From the NCBI RefSeq assembly GCF_002899675.1, contig NZ_PKUU01000004.1, positions 246,372 through 310,371 of the forward strand: a stretch of 64,000 nt of DNA, given 5' to 3'. The notes below the pieces were generated by a model. That model saw nothing but the letters and a program-made list of their open reading frames with translations. It had not been told where the DNA came from and ran no database searches. Source of the stretch: Clostridium sp. chh4-2. Its GTDB lineage: Bacteria > Bacillota > Clostridia > Lachnospirales > Lachnospiraceae. Each line of letters opens with the position of its first letter. Position 1 is the first letter of the stretch. Shown one piece after another: positions 15,411 to 24,849 of the stretch. Made by a program: the position numbers and the translations under genes.

Positions 15411-16802
15411 CTATTTTTTCTTAAAACCACAATTCTGCATCATTATCACCGACTCCACATGTGGCGTCCCCGGAAACATATCCACCGCCCCCGCTCTTAC
15501 CACTCTATACCCTCTCCCCTGCAGCACAATCAGATCCCTAACCAAACTAGTCGGCTTACAAGAAATATACACCAACCTCTCAACCCCAAAATTAATAATC
15601 CTATCCAGCGCCTTAGGATGTATCCCATCCCTGGGCGGATCAAGAATAATCAAATCCGGCTTATCTTCAATCTCATCGATCACCTTCAGCACATCCCCGG
15701 CAATAAACTCGCAATTATCCAGCCCGTTCAGCGCAGCATTATTCTTAGCCGCTTCCACCGCCTCTTCCACGATTTCCACTCCCACCACCTTACTTGCCAC
15801 AGGCGCTATAATCTGGGCGATGGTTCCGGTTCCGCTGTAAAGGTCAAACACCACTTTGTCCTTGGTATTCCCCACATATCCCCTGGCCGTCTCATAGAGC
15901 ACCTCCGCCCCCAAAGAATTGGTCTGGAAAAATGAAAATGGAGAAATCTTAAATCTCAGCCCCAGCAGTTCCTCATAAAAATAATCCTGTCCATACAAAA
16001 TATCCGTCCTGTCGCTTTGAACCACATCCGCCAGGCCGTCATTTACAATATGCAGAATCCCCGCATACGTTCCCGACAACTCCAGCTCTTTAAGCGCTTC
16101 CATCCATCCCTCCAGCAAGGTTCCTTCCTCCACCGAAAGTCCCTCCGTCTGGGAGGTTGTCACCAATGCCACCAGGATTTCACCTGTTTTCACCGCTCTT
16201 CTTACCAACAGGTGACGGAGATATCCCGTATGCTGTATTTTCTTATAAAAGCCCACCCCGGCCTTAACAAAATACTCCTGGGTTACGGCCAGAATCCGGC
16301 AAAAATCCTGATTTACAATGCGGCACTGGGTTGTAGTCACCACATCATAAAAGCTTCCCCTCTTATGCATTCCCAATGCAAGCGGGCCATCCTTATACTC
16401 GTCTCCAAAAGAGAATTCCATCTTATTCCGGTAGCCTTCCGATATGGGGCTGCCTTTGATTCCTTCAAACTCGCAATCTTCACAAACGCTGTCCAGCAAT
16501 TCCTTAACCTGGCCTTCTTTGATCTTCAGCTGTTCTTCATAGGGAAGGGTCTGATAACCGCAGCCTCCGCAGATTCCGGCGTGAGGGCATGGATTTTCGG
16601 CCGTTTCAATCGGGGATTTTTCCAATACCTCCAAAAGCCGTCCCTCACATTTTCCTTTTCTCTTTTTATTAATTAAAAAACTGATTTTCTGGCCTGTGAT
16701 GGCGTGTTTTACCACTACTTTTTCGCCTTCCACAGTCAATATCCCCTTGTTGGGAAATTCTATTTTTTCTACGATTCCCTCGTAAGTCTCACCTTTTTTC
16801 AT
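15411..16802 (-). CDS. rlmCD: 23S rRNA (uracil-C5)-methyltransferase, RlmCD/RumA family
   Basis: 463 aa. An N-terminal TRAM domain (1-65, GIVEKIEFPNKGILTV) precedes the iron-sulfur cysteines in CPHAGICGGCGYQ (about 73-85). The AdoMet fold shows VVFDLYSGTGTIAQ, LDPPRDGIH and the catalytic cysteine in YISCKPTSLVRD. These enzymes methylate U747 and/or U1939 of 23S rRNA; Gram-positive homologues often do both. Start 16802 has GGAAGGAA. The 3' end abuts the mobile island, and this gene family is a known integration site for conjugative elements in Firmicutes, so the last residues (after HVESV) might derive from the element; that is inference. Confidence 0.9.
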   Translation of the reverse strand: MKKGETYEGIVEKIEFPNKGILTVEGEKVVVKHAITGQKISFLINKKRKGKCEGRLLEVLEKSPIETAENPCPHAGICGGCGYQTLPYEEQLKIKEGQVKELLDSVCEDCEFEGIKGSPISEGYRNKMEFSFGDEYKDGPLALGMHKRGSFYDVVTTTQCRIVNQDFCRILAVTQEYFVKAGVGFYKKIQHTGYLRHLLVRRAVKTGEILVALVTTSQTEGLSVEEGTLLEGWMEALKELELSGTYAGILHIVNDGLADVVQSDRTDILYGQDYFYEELLGLRFKISPFSFFQTNSLGAEVLYETARGYVGNTKDKVVFDLYSGTGTIAQIIAPVASKVVGVEIVEEAVEAAKNNAALNGLDNCEFIAGDVLKVIDEIEDKPDLIILDPPRDGIHPKALDRIINFGVERLVYISCKPTSLVRDLIVLQGRGYRVVRAGAVDMFPGTPHVESVIMMQNCGFKKK

Positions 16803-16901
16803 GTCAGTAATTCCTTCCTTATATCGTTAACAGGCTTTAAACCCTGCTTATGTAATAAATAAAGAATCTGCCAAAACAGATTCCTCCCACATTCAAAGAA
16901 A

Positions 16902-16928
16902 AGCGTGTCTCAAGATGCGAGACACGCT
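16902..16928. terminator. Hairpin between the 95-aa membrane-protein gene and rlmCD
   Basis: AGCGTGTCTC and GAGACACGCT form a perfect 10-bp stem with a 7-base loop, downstream of the small membrane protein gene. The minus-strand flank is A/T-rich but has no long T-run. Confidence 0.6.
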
Positions 16929-16948
16929 CTTACAAATCATTTTATCAA

Positions 16949-17236
16949 TTATTTGCTTGTGGAATCCAAATCATCCTCAAAAAAATCATCGTCAAAATCA
17001 TCATCGAAATCGTCTTCAAAGTCTTCCAGATAATCCGGAGTGAAGAAACGGTAAACTCCATAGGCAATGGCTGCTACCGCTGCTACGGCGCCGATAATTG
17101 CAAATACCCAGAGGATGTTGTTTTTCTTTTTTTCTTCCTGTTCTTTCCTGTGCAGGAACTCATTCAGTCTGGTTGAGTTCATAATCTCTTCTACACGGTT
17201 CATGGCGTCTTTGCTCATAGTGTCAAATTTATTCAT
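16949..17236 (-). CDS. Small single-pass membrane protein with acidic tail
   Basis: 95 aa from ATG 17236. A helical cytoplasmic part (residues 1-38, with RKEQEEKKK before the membrane) is followed by one membrane helix (NILWVFAIIGAVAAVAAIAYGVYRFF) and a tail almost entirely of Asp, Glu and Phe (DDFDDDFDDDFFEDD). No enzyme motif. Such proteins are common and uncharacterised in Lachnospiraceae. It lies 141 bases after pcrA and in the same direction. Function unknown. Confidence 0.75.
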   Translation of the reverse strand: MNKFDTMSKDAMNRVEEIMNSTRLNEFLHRKEQEEKKKNNILWVFAIIGAVAAVAAIAYGVYRFFTPDYLEDFEDDFDDDFDDDFFEDDLDSTSK

Positions 17237-17377
17237 ATCATCCACATCCTTTCCAGTTAATACATTCCTTATTACTGATCATAATATCATAGTTCCCATA
17301 AATTTTCTATCTATTTTAATCATTTTTTACATTTTAACATATTTTATGCGCCAATTGGCAAAATCGAACCAGATCCT

Positions 17378-19654
17378 TTATATCTTCTGCAATTTTGCAA
17401 ATGAAGCGAACATTTTCTTCGTTCCCGCCCCGTCAAATTCTACGGTCACTTCATAATCTTTTCCGCCGTCTTTCACCGATTTAACCGTGCCCGCTCCAAA
17501 TTTGATGTGTTTTACCCTGTCTCCTGCTCCATAATCTAAAGAAGCTGATTTCTGAACGGTAAATGCCTTGCCAAAGGAAGGCTGAGGCGCTTTGGAACTG
17601 CTGTAAGCGCTGAAGGCCGATCCTGAAGGTTTTCCAAACGTGCTGACCCCTGCCGGCTTTTTATAGCTTCCCCATGGAAGGCCGGAATCGCTAAAGCTCT
17701 CTGTCTTACCGGAAAGCCTTGACGGCAGTTTTTCCTGATTCAGCAGATAGGAAGGAATCTCTTCCACAAAACGGCTCACCTTGGAATATCTCGTTTCACC
17801 GTTGATCATGCGCTGACGGGCCGCTGTGATCATCAGGTTCTCCCTGGCCCTCGTGATTCCCACATAGCAGAGACGGCGTTCTTCTTCCACATCCGCCTTA
17901 TCGTCCGACATAATGGACATCATGCTTGGAAACAGACCGTCCTCTAAGCCCGCCAGGTAAACTCTTGGAAATTCCAGCCCTTTTGCGCTATGTAATGTCA
18001 TCAGTGTGACGCGGCTTTCCGATTCATCCAGAGAATCCACGTCCGCCACAAGGGCCACTTCCTCCAGAAATTCGCTCAGATCCGGATGCTCGCTGTTTTC
18101 CGTATAGCTGACCGCCTTGTTGATCAATTCCTCGATATTTTCCAGTCTGGTCTGGGATTCAATCTCTCCCTCGGCTTCCAGCTCCTTCTTATAACCCGTT
18201 TCCTCCAAAATGTCTTCGATCAAATTGCGGATCGTATAGGTCTCATCCTGCATCCGGTCCCTAAAGCTTTCGATCTGCTCGGTAAATCCTTTGATCTTTT
18301 CCGCCGCTTTTCCAAGTCCCGGAACCGCAACCGCCCTGCAGAGAGCCTGGTACAGACTGTAGTTTTCCGCTGACGCATAGCTGATCACCTTGCCCATGCT
18401 GGTTGCCCCGATTCCCCTTTTCGGCACATTGACAATCCTCTGAACGGCCAGATCGTCTTGCCCGTTGGCAATGGTCTTTAAATAGCTTAAAATGTCCTTG
18501 ATTTCCTTTCTCTGATAGAAGTTAACGCCTCCCACCATCCGGTAAGGAATATTATGGGCAATGCACCGCTCCTCCAAAAGACGTGACTGGGCATTGGTAC
18601 GGTAGAGAACTGCACAGTTTTCATAAGCATATCCGCCATCTTTGATATCGCGTATGATGGCGTCCGCCTCCTCATTGGCTGTCTCAAACTGGCGGAAACG
18701 CACCAGTTCACCCTCGTCGTTAGCCGTCCACAGCGTCTTGTCCTTACGCCCCCGGTTATGCTTGATCACTTCATTGGCCGCGTGAAGAATGTTCTGGGTG
18801 GAACGGTAGTTCTGTTCCAGCTTAATCACCCTGGCGCCCGGAAATGCCTTTTCAAAATTCAGGATATTCTCTATATTGGCCCCCCGGAATTTATAGATGG
18901 ACTGGTCATCATCGCCCACAACGCAGAGGTTTCTATGTTTAGACGCCAGAAGATAGATCAGTTTAAACTGAGCCGTATTGGTATCCTGGTATTCATCCAC
19001 CATGATATATTTAAACCGTTCCTGGTAATAATCCAGAATCTCGTCAGAATTTTGAAACAGCTGCACGGTTTTCATGATCAGATCGTCGAAATCCAAAGCA
19101 TTGTTGGCCTTTAACTGTTTCTGATATTCTTTGTATATCTGGGCCTGTTTCTTCTCCCTGAAATCCCCGCCTGCATTTAACTCACATTCCTGAGCCGTTA
19201 CCAGCTCATTTTTCATATTGGAAATGTAATTGAGCATGCTGCGTTCCTTAAAAGTCTTGGGATCGATATCCAGCCTTTTGAACACCTGCTTCATCAGGGT
19301 TTTCTGGTCATCGGAATCATAGATTGTGAAGTTGGTCGTATATCCCAGCGCCTCGATATGCCGCCGTAAAATGCGCACGCAGGAAGAGTGGAAGGTGCTG
19401 ACCCAGATGCTGTCGGACCCCATTCCCACAATGCTGTCCACACGGTCCCTCATCTCTCCCGCCGCTTTATTGGTAAATGTGATGGCCATAATGTTCCATG
19501 GATTTACCCGTTTTTCATCTATTAAATATGCAATCCTGTGGGTCAGAACCCTGGTCTTTCCCGAACCCGCCCCTGCCAGAACGAGCAGCGGCCCTTCCGT
19601 ACAAAATACCGCCTCCTGCTGGCTTGGATTTAAAGTATCATATATACTGCTCAT
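17378..19654 (-). CDS. pcrA: ATP-dependent DNA helicase PcrA/UvrD
   Basis: 758 aa, normal length. Superfamily 1A motifs are all present: Walker A AGAGSGKTRVLTHRI (about 28-42), ITFTNKAAGEMRDR, the DEYQDTN Walker B region, VGDDDQSIYKFRGA, LEQNYRST, and TLMTLHSAKGLEFPRV with the final GITRARE. A variable Ser/Gly/Pro linker and a Tudor-like end (GDRVKHIKFGAGTV ... KMFASF) complete the protein. PcrA unwinds DNA in repair and in rolling-circle replication, which many conjugative elements exploit; the nearness to the island here is probably coincidence. Confidence 0.97.
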   Translation of the reverse strand: MSSIYDTLNPSQQEAVFCTEGPLLVLAGAGSGKTRVLTHRIAYLIDEKRVNPWNIMAITFTNKAAGEMRDRVDSIVGMGSDSIWVSTFHSSCVRILRRHIEALGYTTNFTIYDSDDQKTLMKQVFKRLDIDPKTFKERSMLNYISNMKNELVTAQECELNAGGDFREKKQAQIYKEYQKQLKANNALDFDDLIMKTVQLFQNSDEILDYYQERFKYIMVDEYQDTNTAQFKLIYLLASKHRNLCVVGDDDQSIYKFRGANIENILNFEKAFPGARVIKLEQNYRSTQNILHAANEVIKHNRGRKDKTLWTANDEGELVRFRQFETANEEADAIIRDIKDGGYAYENCAVLYRTNAQSRLLEERCIAHNIPYRMVGGVNFYQRKEIKDILSYLKTIANGQDDLAVQRIVNVPKRGIGATSMGKVISYASAENYSLYQALCRAVAVPGLGKAAEKIKGFTEQIESFRDRMQDETYTIRNLIEDILEETGYKKELEAEGEIESQTRLENIEELINKAVSYTENSEHPDLSEFLEEVALVADVDSLDESESRVTLMTLHSAKGLEFPRVYLAGLEDGLFPSMMSIMSDDKADVEEERRLCYVGITRARENLMITAARQRMINGETRYSKVSRFVEEIPSYLLNQEKLPSRLSGKTESFSDSGLPWGSYKKPAGVSTFGKPSGSAFSAYSSSKAPQPSFGKAFTVQKSASLDYGAGDRVKHIKFGAGTVKSVKDGGKDYEVTVEFDGAGTKKMFASFAKLQKI

Positions 19655-19771
19655 AAATCTTCATACCGCCTTTATCCATTCATTGCCGTAAAACAGCTAG
19701 GGATATAGTATACCATAAATAAGAAAAGAGCGCTACAGCAAACCTGCCGTAACACCCTTTTCCCGCTGTAT

Positions 19772-20155
19772 TTATTCTCCGCAGTAAACAATTGCTTCGA
19801 TCTCAACTAATGCTCCCTTAGGAATAGCAGCCACTTCAAAAGCCGCTCTTGCAGGGCATGCGCCTGAGAAGAAGGTTGCATATACTTCGTTCATAGCGCC
19901 GAAATCTGCGATATTGTCCAGAAGAACCGTAGTCTTAACCACATTTGCCATGGATAAGCCTTCGCTTTCCAGAATTGCTTTAATGTTCTTTAAAGACTGC
20001 TCTGTCTGGGATTTAATGTCGGAACCTGCAAATTCTCCTGTTGCAGGATCGATTGGAAGCTGTCCTGATACAAATGCGTAGTCGCCTCCGCGTACTGCCT
20101 GTGAATATGGTCCAATTGCTGCCGGTGCATTGTCTGTTGCAAATACTTTCTTCAT
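19772..20155 (-). CDS. ridA: RidA family reactive enamine/imine deaminase
   Basis: 127 aa, the standard length. The sequence carries the family signatures AIGPYSQAV, FVSGQLPIDPATGE, the Arg in CPARAAFEVAAIPK and the terminal VEIEAIVY. RidA hydrolyses 2-aminoacrylate and related enamines made by PLP enzymes such as serine dehydratase. Start 20155 has GTAGGAGGAG. It stands alone. Confidence 0.95.
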   Translation of the reverse strand: MKKVFATDNAPAAIGPYSQAVRGGDYAFVSGQLPIDPATGEFAGSDIKSQTEQSLKNIKAILESEGLSMANVVKTTVLLDNIADFGAMNEVYATFFSGACPARAAFEVAAIPKGALVEIEAIVYCGE

Positions 20156-20406
20156 TATAATATCTCCTCCTACTTATTTTTATAAAATATGCTTTACTCA
20201 TTATACAAAATTTTTTAGGATAATACAATCTTTTTTATATTGAGTTTTCATTTTATTCTTTTCATGATGAAGTGTTTTTTTCGTTGGCAAATGCCAAACA
20301 TGCCAGGATTCCATCCGCTATTCAAATTTTTAGTTCCAGCGCAAATTTTGGCGCAAAAATAAGCCATCGGAATTACTTCTGCACAGGAAACTGCTTTTCA
20401 TTAACA

Positions 20407-21291
20407 CTATATCAAGTCTCCTCCAGTGATTAAAATGATCTTAGCATGACAGATCCCGTCTTCTACAGCGTCATATAGAATGCGCACTTTAAAACCGTTA
20501 AAAAAGACTGCCCAGCCCCTTCCGGTGCTGTCTTCTGTCCTGGCGTCGGAACAATCTATGTAATAAGTCTCTCCTGAATCCGTACGCAATTCAAAATATA
20601 CAATTACATCATTTTCTAAATTTTTCCTGAGATTATATACGGTTCCTTCCGGCAGCACTTCATATGCTCCATTATCGATATAGGACTGAAACCAATTTTT
20701 ATAGATTTCGCTGCAGATCAAATCCGTATTTCCCTCTTTAATCCAGTAGCTTGAATGATTTGTAGTTAAAACAGGATTTAACCAGCTGATCCGCTGGTTG
20801 GTTCCATCCTCATAGAACAGAGTCAAAACATTGGTCGATCCATAATAAAGGGTATCCTCTCCAGGCTGCACCGCAGATAAATTAAGCGTCCCCAGCATCT
20901 GAACGATCCTATCGATTGTTTCTTTGTCCTGTATACAATAATCCTCTCCATCTTCCGTAAAAGGAAACAGCAACGTATTAAAAGACATTTTCACAGGATA
21001 AGCTTCCATAATATCCGGAACCCAGGCTCCGCTTGAATCCACCTTATAACCATCCGGCGTTGTCGTATTGGATAACATCCAGCCGTTTTGATTGAAATAA
21101 TAACACCTGCCGTCAATCCATCTCCACTCATCCGCCGGATATCCCTCATCCTCAGAGTACCAGCAGCTGCTGACACCAGGTTCGCCGGCCTTATTCTCAT
21201 CGTAAATCCATTGTCCGGCGAATGAATCTAAGGAAACTGCAAAAGAACTGATACCAACAAGTAATAATCCCATCGCACATTTAAGTCTCAT
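20407..21291 (-). CDS. Secreted protein with choline-binding-type repeats
   Basis: 294 aa from ATG 21291 (GAGAGGAGC upstream; the longer frame from 21321 has no ribosome site). A signal peptide (MRLKCAMGLLLVGISSFAVS) is followed by a 70-residue region of aromatic-rich repeats (WRWIDGRCYYFNQNGWML, GYKVDSSGAWV) of the glucan/choline-binding type, which often anchors proteins to the clostridial wall. Residues about 90-294 form an unassigned beta-rich domain (VKMSFNTLLFPF, YYGSTNVLTLFYEDGTNQ, IVYFELRTDSGETYYIDCSDA). A single gene; substrate unknown. Confidence 0.75.
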   Translation of the reverse strand: MRLKCAMGLLLVGISSFAVSLDSFAGQWIYDENKAGEPGVSSCWYSEDEGYPADEWRWIDGRCYYFNQNGWMLSNTTTPDGYKVDSSGAWVPDIMEAYPVKMSFNTLLFPFTEDGEDYCIQDKETIDRIVQMLGTLNLSAVQPGEDTLYYGSTNVLTLFYEDGTNQRISWLNPVLTTNHSSYWIKEGNTDLICSEIYKNWFQSYIDNGAYEVLPEGTVYNLRKNLENDVIVYFELRTDSGETYYIDCSDARTEDSTGRGWAVFFNGFKVRILYDAVEDGICHAKIILITGGDLI

Positions 21292-21453
21292 ACTGCGCTC
21301 CTCTCTGAAACTGCTTTTCATCCGTTTATAATAACCAGGTAAAACCTCCGGGCCGTATTCTTTCTTGTAATATTAAGAAACGGAAAAATCCGCTATAATA
21401 AAATGAAAACAACTATTTTCTTGCAATAAATTTAATTTACTGATTTTTACCTC

Positions 21454-21482
21454 TTGTCATCTAGTATTGAATACTATATAAT
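21454..21482 (+). promoter_or_regulatory. Sigma-A promoter of the DUF1836 gene
   Basis: TTGTCA at 21454-21459 and TATAAT at 21477-21482 with a 17-base spacer, 18 bases ahead of the start codon of the 21501 gene; the ribosome site GAGGTG is between. Confidence 0.8.
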
Positions 21483-21500
21483 AAGACATGAGGTGAAACA

Positions 21501-22124
21501 ATGAAAAGCAACGACGAAAGATTACAAGGTATTTTAGACCGGTTAGAAAGTTTGTCCTATGTAAAATCGGCTAAAATCCCCAATATCGAATTATATATGG
21601 ACCAGGTTACCACGTTCATGGACGAAAACCTCCGGAAGGCCAAACGCTATCCGGAAGATAAGGTTTTGACCAAAACCATGATCAATAATTATGCTAAGAA
21701 CAACCTGCTTCCTCCGCCTAATAAGAAAAAATACTCCAGGGAACATATCCTGCTTCTGATCTTTATTTACTATTATAAGAATCTGCTCTCCATCAACGAC
21801 ATTGAGCAGCTGTTTCTTCCGCTTACGGAGAATCATTTTGAATCGGGTTCCAATCCGACTTTACAGAAGATTTATGAAGAGATTTTTTCTTTGGAAGAAA
21901 GCCAGATGGAGCGTTTAAAGCAGGACGTTTTAGTCAAATACGAAAAATCCCAATCCACCTTTGCCGATTTGGAATGCGAAGATAAGGAATACCTTCAGTT
22001 GTTTGCATTCATCTGCGAGTTAAGCTTTGACGTTTATCTGAAAAAGCAGATGATTGAGAATATAATTGACCAGATGCGTGAAGAACAGGAAGCAGAACTG
22101 CCCGAACGCAAAAAGAAAAAATAA
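21501..22124 (+). CDS. DUF1836 family protein
   Basis: 207 aa. The pattern YMDQVTTFMDENL, then TKTMINNYAKNNLLPPPNKKKYSREHILLLIFIYYYKNLLSINDIEQL (residues about 30-115) is the DUF1836 (YkrK-like) domain, whose winged-helix-like MINNYxKxxLL-P-x-x-K-Y-x-R-x-H core resembles MerR-type DNA-binding domains. Role unknown, possibly transcriptional. The C-terminus is a charged coiled region ending in poly-Lys. It has its own promoter and a strong terminator after the stop. Confidence 0.88.
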   Translation: MKSNDERLQGILDRLESLSYVKSAKIPNIELYMDQVTTFMDENLRKAKRYPEDKVLTKTMINNYAKNNLLPPPNKKKYSREHILLLIFIYYYKNLLSINDIEQLFLPLTENHFESGSNPTLQKIYEEIFSLEESQMERLKQDVLVKYEKSQSTFADLECEDKEYLQLFAFICELSFDVYLKKQMIENIIDQMREEQEAELPERKKKK

Positions 22125-22125
22125 T

Positions 22126-22170
22126 AAAAAGAACTTACCACATGTTCCATCCGTCCGGTAAGTTCTTTTT
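22126..22170. terminator. Bidirectional terminator between DUF1836 and yerC
   Basis: AAAAAGAACTTACC pairs perfectly with GGTAAGTTCTTTTT around a 17-base loop; T-runs on both strands serve the convergent genes at 21501 and 22180. Confidence 0.85.
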
Positions 22171-22179
22171 TATACGCAT

Positions 22180-22473
22180 CTATTCCTCTTCATCCAACCG
22201 CTTAAATACCATATCATATCCGTCATTGCCATAGTTTAATGAGCGGTTTACGCGGCTGATCGTAGCAGTGGAGGCGCCGGTCTTTTCAGCGATCTCCAGA
22301 TATGTCTTTCCCTCTCTCAGCATCTTGGCAACCTCATAACGCTGGGACAAAGATAATAATTCATTGACTGTACAAACGTCCTCAAAAAAAGTATAACACT
22401 CTTCCGCATCTTTTAAAGTCAGTATGGCCTGGAAAAGATGGTCAACTGCTTCTGTTCTAATCTTTTTATTCAT
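22180..22473 (-). CDS. yerC: YerC/YecD family TrpR-like regulator
   Basis: 97 aa from ATG 22473. The helical protein has the TrpR-like helix-turn-helix VNELLSLSQRYEVAKMLREGKTYLEIAEKTGASTATISRVNR (about 40-80), the exact YerC signature, and ends YDMVFKRLDEEE. The targets of this small Firmicutes family are poorly known. A TTG nine bases earlier is in frame but less well placed relative to AGAGGATTGG. Confidence 0.93.
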   Translation of the reverse strand: MNKKIRTEAVDHLFQAILTLKDAEECYTFFEDVCTVNELLSLSQRYEVAKMLREGKTYLEIAEKTGASTATISRVNRSLNYGNDGYDMVFKRLDEEE

Positions 22474-22557
22474 AAAATCCAATCCTCTTTTTAAAGAATT
22501 ATTTTGCTTTCTTCGGATATTTTAGCATATTAAAGTCGTAAAGTCCATCCCCATTCA

Positions 22558-23364
22558 TTAAGAAAGCATAAATTTTTCAACCACATGGGCTATCCCGTCA
22601 TCATTGTTGGACAAAGTGATATAATCTGCCGCATTTCTCACCGGAAGCACAGCATTTTCCATGGCAACTCCCAAACCTGCAAATTCGATCATGGAAAGAT
22701 CATTGTATCCGTCTCCGCAGGCAATCATCTCCTCTTTTTTCAGATTCAGGCTTTCCAAAAGCCTGGCAAGAGACTGGGCCTTGTCCACTCCCTTTGGAAG
22801 AATCTCCAGGAAATACGGTTCCGAACGGTAAACGCTGAAATTCTTGCCAAGAACTGCTTTCACCTTGGGTTCCACCATGGCTAAATAATCCCCATCATCC
22901 AGCATAAGGAATTTGGGAACCTGAAATTTCACATAATCCATCATATTGACCTGATGGAGGGGCAGATGATTGATCACAGACTCTTTGACCGCATATTCGT
23001 CCTCCGGGTCCGATACCACGATCCAGTCCTTCTCATAAGTCAGAATATTGACCCTGTGATGCTCCGCCAGATGGATGATTCCCGCATTGGATTCTATGGG
23101 AAGCTGGCGCTGGAATACGGTTTCCATCGTCCTGCAGTTGATAATAATTCCTCCGTTAAAGGATAAAATAAAACCTCCATATTCTTCCAGTTTCAATTCC
23201 TTTGCCAGGGGCATTATCCCATATGTAGGGCGGCCGGATGCCAGAACAACGGTTTTTCCCTGCTCCTGAGCCTTCATCAATGCCTCTTTTGTCCGGGGCG
23301 TGATGATTTTGTCGCGGTTTGTCAATGTGCCGTCTAAATCCAGCACGATCATTTGATACGCCAT
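22558..23364 (-). CDS. Cof-type HAD-IIB phosphatase
   Basis: 268 aa from ATG 23364 (AAGGAGAAAC). HAD motif I is IVLDLDGTLTN (residues 6-16), motif II VLASGRP, motif III the Lys region near LPKGVDKAQSL and motif IV CGDGYNDLSMIEFAG with the Cof ending GVAMENA. The cap is type IIB. Members dephosphorylate sugar phosphates, PLP or flavin precursors; the substrate cannot be read from sequence. The upstream-extended frame from 23472 has no ribosome site. Confidence 0.92.
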   Translation of the reverse strand: MAYQMIVLDLDGTLTNRDKIITPRTKEALMKAQEQGKTVVLASGRPTYGIMPLAKELKLEEYGGFILSFNGGIIINCRTMETVFQRQLPIESNAGIIHLAEHHRVNILTYEKDWIVVSDPEDEYAVKESVINHLPLHQVNMMDYVKFQVPKFLMLDDGDYLAMVEPKVKAVLGKNFSVYRSEPYFLEILPKGVDKAQSLARLLESLNLKKEEMIACGDGYNDLSMIEFAGLGVAMENAVLPVRNAADYITLSNNDDGIAHVVEKFMLS

Positions 23365-23506
23365 ATTGTTTCTCCTTGAATTTACTACTGGGATTATAGC
23401 ATATTTTAAGGTTTGATGATATACTAAAAACTTAGAAGCTGAGATTTGTACCATAAAGACATTTGCAGTCAATCGTAAACTGCATTATAAAGGAGAGAAT
23501 ATCCCC

Positions 23507-24778
23507 ATGAAACGACTGAAACTTCCTTTTACAGCCTTTTTTCTGACCTCGCTGGTCTATCTGCTGGCCGAATCAAGACACGGTCTTTTCAGCAGGCCTT
23601 TCAGCATCAAAAATTACTGCATCATAGGAATCCTGATCACAGGCTCCCTGTTCCTTCACTATAAACGCTCCCTCACCATGCCAAACTATACAAAAATGCT
23701 TCTGTCCGGCAATACGGCGTCCCCCGGCCGGATCGTCTATATGGATTGGCTCCGGGTGCTGGCCGCTCTTTTTGTCATCTGTGTTCACGTCATGGAATCC
23801 GCTTACGAACAGCTGACTCCCCATACCTTATCCTGGGAGATTCTGGCCGTCCTGGCCAGTTTATGTTTAAGCTGCAATCTGCTGTTCATGATGCTCAGCG
23901 GAGCCCTGCTGTTAAACGGAAAAGAAGAACCTGTACTCACCTTTTATAAAAAACGGCTTTCCAAAGTGCTCATCCCCTGTTTTGCCTACTACCTGTTTTA
24001 CCGGTTTTATGCGTCCGGATTTTCCGTATTCTATCCTCAGAACTGGAAAGAATTAATCCGGAGCTTTTTAAGCAACAGCAGCGGGCTGACCCCCCATTTC
24101 TGGCTGGTATTTGTGATTCTCATGTTCTACGTTACGGCTCCATTTTTCAGAATTATGATGGAACACATGTCCGACCGGATGCTGGGAGCTCTGGTGGCGG
24201 TTATCTTCTGCCTCCATTTTTTCTTCACTTATGCACCGTATCTGAATCTGGGCTTTGCTGCATCCACATTTTTGGCTTCCTGGGAATCCATCTTTATTCT
24301 GGGATATTTCTGCACCCGCAGATCCAGTGAAAAATACTACCGGCTGATAACGGGCCTCGGCATATTGTCCGTTCTGGTCTTTATCCTGACCATCCATACA
24401 TTTGACGATTACGGCGCCGTATTGTATAACAACGCGCCGCCTATGATGTTTTTATCCTGCTCTATTTTCATGTTTTTCAAAAAACATGGCGCCACCGGGT
24501 TCTCAAGGATTCCAGCCGCTTTGTCTGTGATCAGCAAATACAGTTTTTCCATCCTTTTGATCCACTGGCTGATTCTCTTTGAGGTGGTGGACAAACAGCT
24601 GGGGATAAATGGTCTGAGTTTTGGAATTATCGGCGGCACGCCTCTTGCTGTTCTTCTCACATTGGCCATAAGCCTGGTATTTTCCTTTTTCTATGACAAC
24701 ACCATCGTGCTATGCATGGACTTTATTTTTCAATCTTTATGTTCTCTGCCCGCCCGTTTTAAAAACGCTTCAAAGTAG
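23507..24778 (+). CDS. Membrane acyltransferase (acyltransferase_3 family)
   Basis: 423 aa with about 11-12 membrane helices. After two helices the family motif MDWLRVLAALFVICVHVMES (about 78-97) carries the catalytic-type His, and LMMLSGALLLNG plus the Ser-rich YKKRLSKVLIPCF follow. Such proteins O-acetylate or O-succinylate cell-surface polysaccharides. Two extra helices precede the usual start. Ribosome site AAAGGAGAG. It stands between the HAD gene (divergent) and the lipoprotein gene; no glycan locus is adjacent. Confidence 0.85.
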   Translation: MKRLKLPFTAFFLTSLVYLLAESRHGLFSRPFSIKNYCIIGILITGSLFLHYKRSLTMPNYTKMLLSGNTASPGRIVYMDWLRVLAALFVICVHVMESAYEQLTPHTLSWEILAVLASLCLSCNLLFMMLSGALLLNGKEEPVLTFYKKRLSKVLIPCFAYYLFYRFYASGFSVFYPQNWKELIRSFLSNSSGLTPHFWLVFVILMFYVTAPFFRIMMEHMSDRMLGALVAVIFCLHFFFTYAPYLNLGFAASTFLASWESIFILGYFCTRRSSEKYYRLITGLGILSVLVFILTIHTFDDYGAVLYNNAPPMMFLSCSIFMFFKKHGATGFSRIPAALSVISKYSFSILLIHWLILFEVVDKQLGINGLSFGIIGGTPLAVLLTLAISLVFSFFYDNTIVLCMDFIFQSLCSLPARFKNASK

Positions 24779-24793
24779 GCTGAGACAGGCACA

Positions 24794-24843
24794 CTCCTGG
24801 TATTTTTTAATACAATGTATTATTAGTAAATCATCACCAGGAG
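24794..24843 (+). promoter_or_regulatory. Hairpin that would cover the ribosome site of the solute-binding protein gene
   Basis: CTCCTGGT at 24794-24801 is the perfect complement of ACCAGGAG at 24836-24843, which includes most of the AGGAGG ribosome site (24839-24844) of the gene starting at 24850. The loop is 34 bases and A/T-rich with a further TAATACA/TGTATTA pairing inside. Seen in sequence; regulation is inference. Confidence 0.5.
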
Positions 24844-24849
24844 GCTTTA

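Noticed and set aside
15395..15412. tRNA-like T-arm GGTTCAAACC on the minus strand by the rlmCD stop
   Set aside because: No acceptor, D or anticodon stems around it; it is part of the rlmCD terminator flank.
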